DNA from: Paracoccaceae bacterium
GTDB lineage: Bacteria > Pseudomonadota > Alphaproteobacteria > Rhodobacterales > Rhodobacteraceae
Direction of reading: 5' to 3'
NCBI GenBank assembly: GCA_007129775.1
Contig: SKUV01000051.1
Location: 1-7,960 of the forward strand
Length of the DNA: 7,960 nucleotides
Part shown: in pieces, positions 5,779-7,960 of the stretch
How the letters are laid out: every line of letters begins with the position of its first letter
Position numbering within the stretch: position 1 is the first letter of the stretch
Program-made: the position numbers and the translations under genes
Notes under the pieces: model-generated
Databases searched by the model: none
What the model was told of the DNA's origin: nothing
Seen by the model: only the letters and a program-made list of their open reading frames with translations

Positions 5779-6246
5779 CTACTCCTGTCCGGTGGACCCG
5801 AATCCGCCCTCCGCGCGCGCTGTCGACGAAAGGCCCGAGACGGGTTCGAACCGCGCCCTCAGCACCGGCGCGACGATCATCTGTGCGATCCTGGCACCGT
5901 GTTTCACCACATAGGGCGCATCCCCGAGGTTGACGAGCAGCACACCCAGCGGGCCGCGGTAATCGCTGTCGATCGTGCCGGGCGTGTTTGGCAGACTGAG
6001 CCCGTGTTTCAGCGCGAGGCCCGAACGCGGCCGGATCTGGACCTCGTAGCCCGCGGGGATCTCGAGCCTCAGGCCCGTCGGCACGATGACGCGCGCCATG
6101 GGTGCCAGCGCGATGCCTTCCGCCCGGGCCTCGGGCGGCAGGTTGGCGCGAATGTCGGCGCCGGCGGCGCCGTCGGTCGCGTAGCCCGGCAGCCCGAGCG
6201 ACCGGTCGGCCCAATCCTCCCACAGGACGCGCAGCACCGGGGTCAT
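5779..6246 (-). CDS. dut: Dut, deoxyuridine 5'-triphosphate nucleotidohydrolase
   Basis: Hydrolyses dUTP to dUMP and pyrophosphate, keeping uracil out of DNA and supplying dUMP for thymidylate. The 155-residue trimeric-type dUTPase shows all five family motifs in order: GADIRA (29-34), PRSGLALKHGL (73-83), GTIDSDYRG (90-98) with catalytic D93, RIAQMIV (119-125) and the C-terminal arm ARAEGGFGSTG (143-153). Length is typical. Its ATG overlaps the coaBC stop as ATGA (6246-6243), so translation is coupled to coaBC, consistent with a weak ribosome site. The gene ends in two consecutive TAG codons (5781-5776), just before the E1-like start, a tight arrangement that keeps the frames separate. The coaBC-dut neighbourhood is also widespread in other bacteria. 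Confidence 0.97.
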   Translation of the reverse strand: MTPVLRVLWEDWADRSLGLPGYATDGAAGADIRANLPPEARAEGIALAPMARVIVPTGLRLEIPAGYEVQIRPRSGLALKHGLSLPNTPGTIDSDYRGPLGVLLVNLGDAPYVVKHGARIAQMIVAPVLRARFEPVSGLSSTARAEGGFGSTGQE

Positions 6247-7439
6247 GCCAGATGCCGGGCGATGCGTTCTGCCAGCCGGCGTGCCACCTCGGCCTTGGGC
6301 AGGCGCGGCCAGTCCTCGGCGTCGGTTTCGGTGATCAGGGTCACGGCGTTCTCGGCCCCGCCCATGATGCCGGTGCCCTCGGACACGTCATTGGCCACGA
6401 TCCAGTCGCAGCCCTTGCGCAGGCGTTTGGCGCTGGCCTGCGCGGTTACATCCTCGGTCTCTGCTGCAAAGCCCACCACAAGGGCCGGGCGTCCCTCTGC
6501 CCGCCGGGCGATGGTGGCGAGGATATCGGGATTTTCGGCCAGCGCGAGCGCCGGCGGCCCGTCCGCCCCCTTCTTCAGCTTGCGCCCGGCGGCACCGGTG
6601 ACATGCCAGTCGGCCACCGCGGCGGCGAAAACCGCGGCTTCGGCCGGCAATGCCCCCACCACCGCGGCCAGCATCTGGCGCGCGGTTTCGACCCGCAGCA
6701 CCTCCACCCCCGGAGGCGGCGGCACGCTGGCCGGCCCGGTGACAAAGCTGACGCGCGCGCCCAGATCGCGCAGCGCGGCGGCCAGCGCCGATCCCTGCGC
6801 CCCGGACGACCGGTTGGCGATATAGCGCACCGGGTCTATCGGCTCGTGCGTGGGGCCGGAGGTGACGATCACATGGCGCCCGGCAAGGGGCTGGTCGGGC
6901 ACAAGCGCAGCCTCGATCGCCGCGACGATCTCCAGCGGCTCGGCCATCCGCCCCGGGCCGAATTCACCGCAGGCCATGTCACCTTCGTTCGGCCCGACCA
7001 TCAGCACCCCGTCGGCGGCCAGTTGCGCCACGTTGCGCCGGGTCGCCGGATGCTGCCACATCCGTACATTCATCGCTGGCGCGGCCAGCACGCGCTTGTC
7101 TGTCGCCATCAGCAGCGTCGTCGCCAGATCACCGGCCATCCCCGCCGCCATCTTCGCCAGCAGATCCGCCGTGGCCGGGGCCACCACCACCAGATCGGCC
7201 GCGCGCGACAGCTGGATATGGCCCATTTCGGCTTCGTCGGTCAGGTCGAACAGGTCGCTATAGGTTTTGTGGCCGGCCAGCGCCGCGACCGACAGCGGCG
7301 TGACGAATTCCGCCCCCGCCCGGGTCAGCACCGGCACGACACCGGCACCCCGTTCGCGCAGCCGGCGGATCAGGTCGAGCGCCTTGTAGGCGGCTATCCC
7401 GCCGCCGATAATCAACAGCACCCGCTTTCCCGCCAGCAT
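6243..7439 (-). CDS. coaBC: CoaBC, phosphopantothenoylcysteine synthetase/decarboxylase
   Basis: Bifunctional coenzyme A enzyme joining 4'-phosphopantothenate to cysteine (CoaB, CTP-dependent) and decarboxylating the product to 4'-phosphopantetheine (CoaC, FMN-dependent). With the start chosen here it has 398 residues. The N-terminal flavoprotein domain shows GGGIAAYK (12-19), active-site H74 (MGHIQLSR), PAMN (121-124) and C157 in ACGEFGPGRM. The CoaB domain shows TSGPTHEPID (193-202), N209 in ANRSSG, the lysines of RKLKK (286-290) and AND (349-351). Each key residue falls at or within one position of its E. coli counterpart. The frame is open upstream to 7562, but the extra 41 residues are non-homologous and overlap the preceding gene. 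ATG 7439 has GGAAAGG 7 nt upstream. It is the first gene of the probable coaBC-dut-E1 operon. Confidence 0.97.
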   Translation of the reverse strand: MLAGKRVLLIIGGGIAAYKALDLIRRLRERGAGVVPVLTRAGAEFVTPLSVAALAGHKTYSDLFDLTDEAEMGHIQLSRAADLVVVAPATADLLAKMAAGMAGDLATTLLMATDKRVLAAPAMNVRMWQHPATRRNVAQLAADGVLMVGPNEGDMACGEFGPGRMAEPLEIVAAIEAALVPDQPLAGRHVIVTSGPTHEPIDPVRYIANRSSGAQGSALAAALRDLGARVSFVTGPASVPPPPGVEVLRVETARQMLAAVVGALPAEAAVFAAAVADWHVTGAAGRKLKKGADGPPALALAENPDILATIARRAEGRPALVVGFAAETEDVTAQASAKRLRKGCDWIVANDVSEGTGIMGGAENAVTLITETDAEDWPRLPKAEVARRLAERIARHLA

Positions 7440-7471
7440 CCGCGCGCCTTTCCGCGTGTCTCCCCGCCCCT

Positions 7472-7500
7472 TTACTAGGCCCCCGGCGGGCGCGGCACAA
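7472..7500 (-). promoter_or_regulatory. Candidate promoter of the coaBC-dut-E1 operon
   Basis: Minus-strand TTGTGC (7500-7495), 17-nt spacer, TAGTAA (7477-7472), placing a start near 7465, about 26 nt before the coaBC ATG. The hexamers lie in the 65-bp gap between the ChaN-like gene and coaBC. The -35 is fair and the -10 matches three consensus positions. No terminator is visible in the gap, so read-through from the ChaN-like gene is also possible. Confidence 0.4.
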
Positions 7501-7504
7501 CCGA

Positions 7505-7960
7505 TCACTGCCTGAAGGCGGCGCAGGGGTCGGGCCGTGGCGGAGCTTCGGTGACGAGCCACAGGTCATGGGGCATTGCGCCCGTGACCGGCACCTCGTA
7601 CTGGCCGACCGAGAGCACGCGAAGCCCGGGCGCGGCATGCTGCAGCATCGCCGGAATGCCCCAATCACGATGGGCATGACCTGTGCCGGCGATCACCACC
7701 ACCGGGCCGCCGGTCTCGGCAAGGGCCCCGCGTGCCGCCTGCGCCAGCGCGGCATCGCGCAGGCGTTGGGCCTCCACCATGCCGGGCAGCAGATTCTCTG
7801 GCAGCATGTCGCAATGGGCCGCGGCCTTGCGTGCCTCGCGTGCGGCCTGCACCTCTGGCGCCAACGCCGTCGTTAGCCCCAGTTCCCCGGCGCCTTCGCC
7901 GAATACCGCGGCGGCCCCCTCGCTCAGGGCCCGGCGCACCTCGGTGCGCGGCACATCGGC
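7505..7960 (-). CDS. ChaN-like haem-binding family protein, C-terminal part (cut by window edge)
   Basis: The frame is open to the right edge, so only the last 151 residues are present; the apparent GTG at 7954 is probably internal. The sequence resembles the C-terminal half of the ChaN/DUF399 family (cofactor haem-binding), in the stretch from CDMLPENLLPGMVEAQRLRD to VIAGTGHAHRDWGIP. Family members are usually 250-300 residues, are often secreted or lipid-anchored, and carry an N-terminal block with conserved Glu and His that would lie outside this window. The biochemical role is unsettled; haem binding was shown for a Campylobacter member. The stop lies 65 bp before the coaBC start on the same strand. 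The family call rests on remembered motifs only. Confidence 0.75.
   Translation of the reverse strand, partial: ADVPRTEVRRALSEGAAAVFGEGAGELGLTTALAPEVQAAREARKAAAHCDMLPENLLPGMVEAQRLRDAALAQAARGALAETGGPVVVIAGTGHAHRDWGIPAMLQHAAPGLRVLSVGQYEVPVTGAMPHDLWLVTEAPPRPDPCAAFRQ

Noticed and set aside
4788..5933. 381-residue plus-strand ORF opposite the E1-like gene and dut
   Set aside because: Antisense shadow; rich in Arg, His, Gln and Ala, with no recognisable domain.
6102..7478. 458-residue plus-strand ORF opposite coaBC
   Set aside because: Antisense shadow of coaBC, in which all key residues are present.
7440..7562. 41-residue N-terminal extension of CoaBC
   Set aside because: It overlaps the ChaN-like coding end, crosses the candidate promoter and is not part of the family; the start at 7439 aligns with known enzymes.

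Overview
The window looks like a chromosomal segment of a GC-rich alphaproteobacterium, most likely Rhodobacteraceae/Paracoccaceae. The evidence is strong third-position GC, the families present and an rRNA leader with alphaproteobacterial features. No mobile element, CRISPR array, phage gene or tRNA is visible, and I found no convincing undescribed system. The coding part is mostly core housekeeping and envelope-maintenance genes.

Left edge (1-301): I read this as the promoter and 5' leader of a ribosomal RNA operon on the minus strand. It has a TTGCGC-N17-TAGATA promoter, a hairpin at the predicted transcript start, a near-consensus boxA antitermination element and a long leader stem. The 16S gene itself would lie just outside the window to the left. 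Positions 302-481 separate the rRNA promoter from msrQ and hold several short perfect inverted repeats but no gene.

Envelope-repair block (482-3561): msrP-msrQ (minus strand) encode the periplasmic methionine sulfoxide reductase and its haem-containing membrane partner. Across a divergent gap of about 330 bp lie two plus-strand genes for small secreted single-domain fasciclin (FAS1) proteins. The first has a Sec-type signal peptide and a strong terminator. The second has a twin-arginine-like signal.

Metabolic block (3629-7960): queG (plus strand, last step of queuosine synthesis) converges within 7 bp on a compact minus-strand cluster. In transcription order that cluster is a ChaN-like gene cut by the right edge, coaBC (pantothenate to phosphopantetheine), dut (dUTP pyrophosphatase) and a MoeB/ThiF/HesA-type E1-like adenylyltransferase with three predicted N-terminal membrane segments. 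coaBC and dut overlap by ATGA, and dut and the E1-like gene are 7 nt apart, so these three probably form one operon. A candidate promoter lies just upstream of coaBC. The membrane-anchored E1-like protein and the paired FAS1 proteins are the least understood products here.
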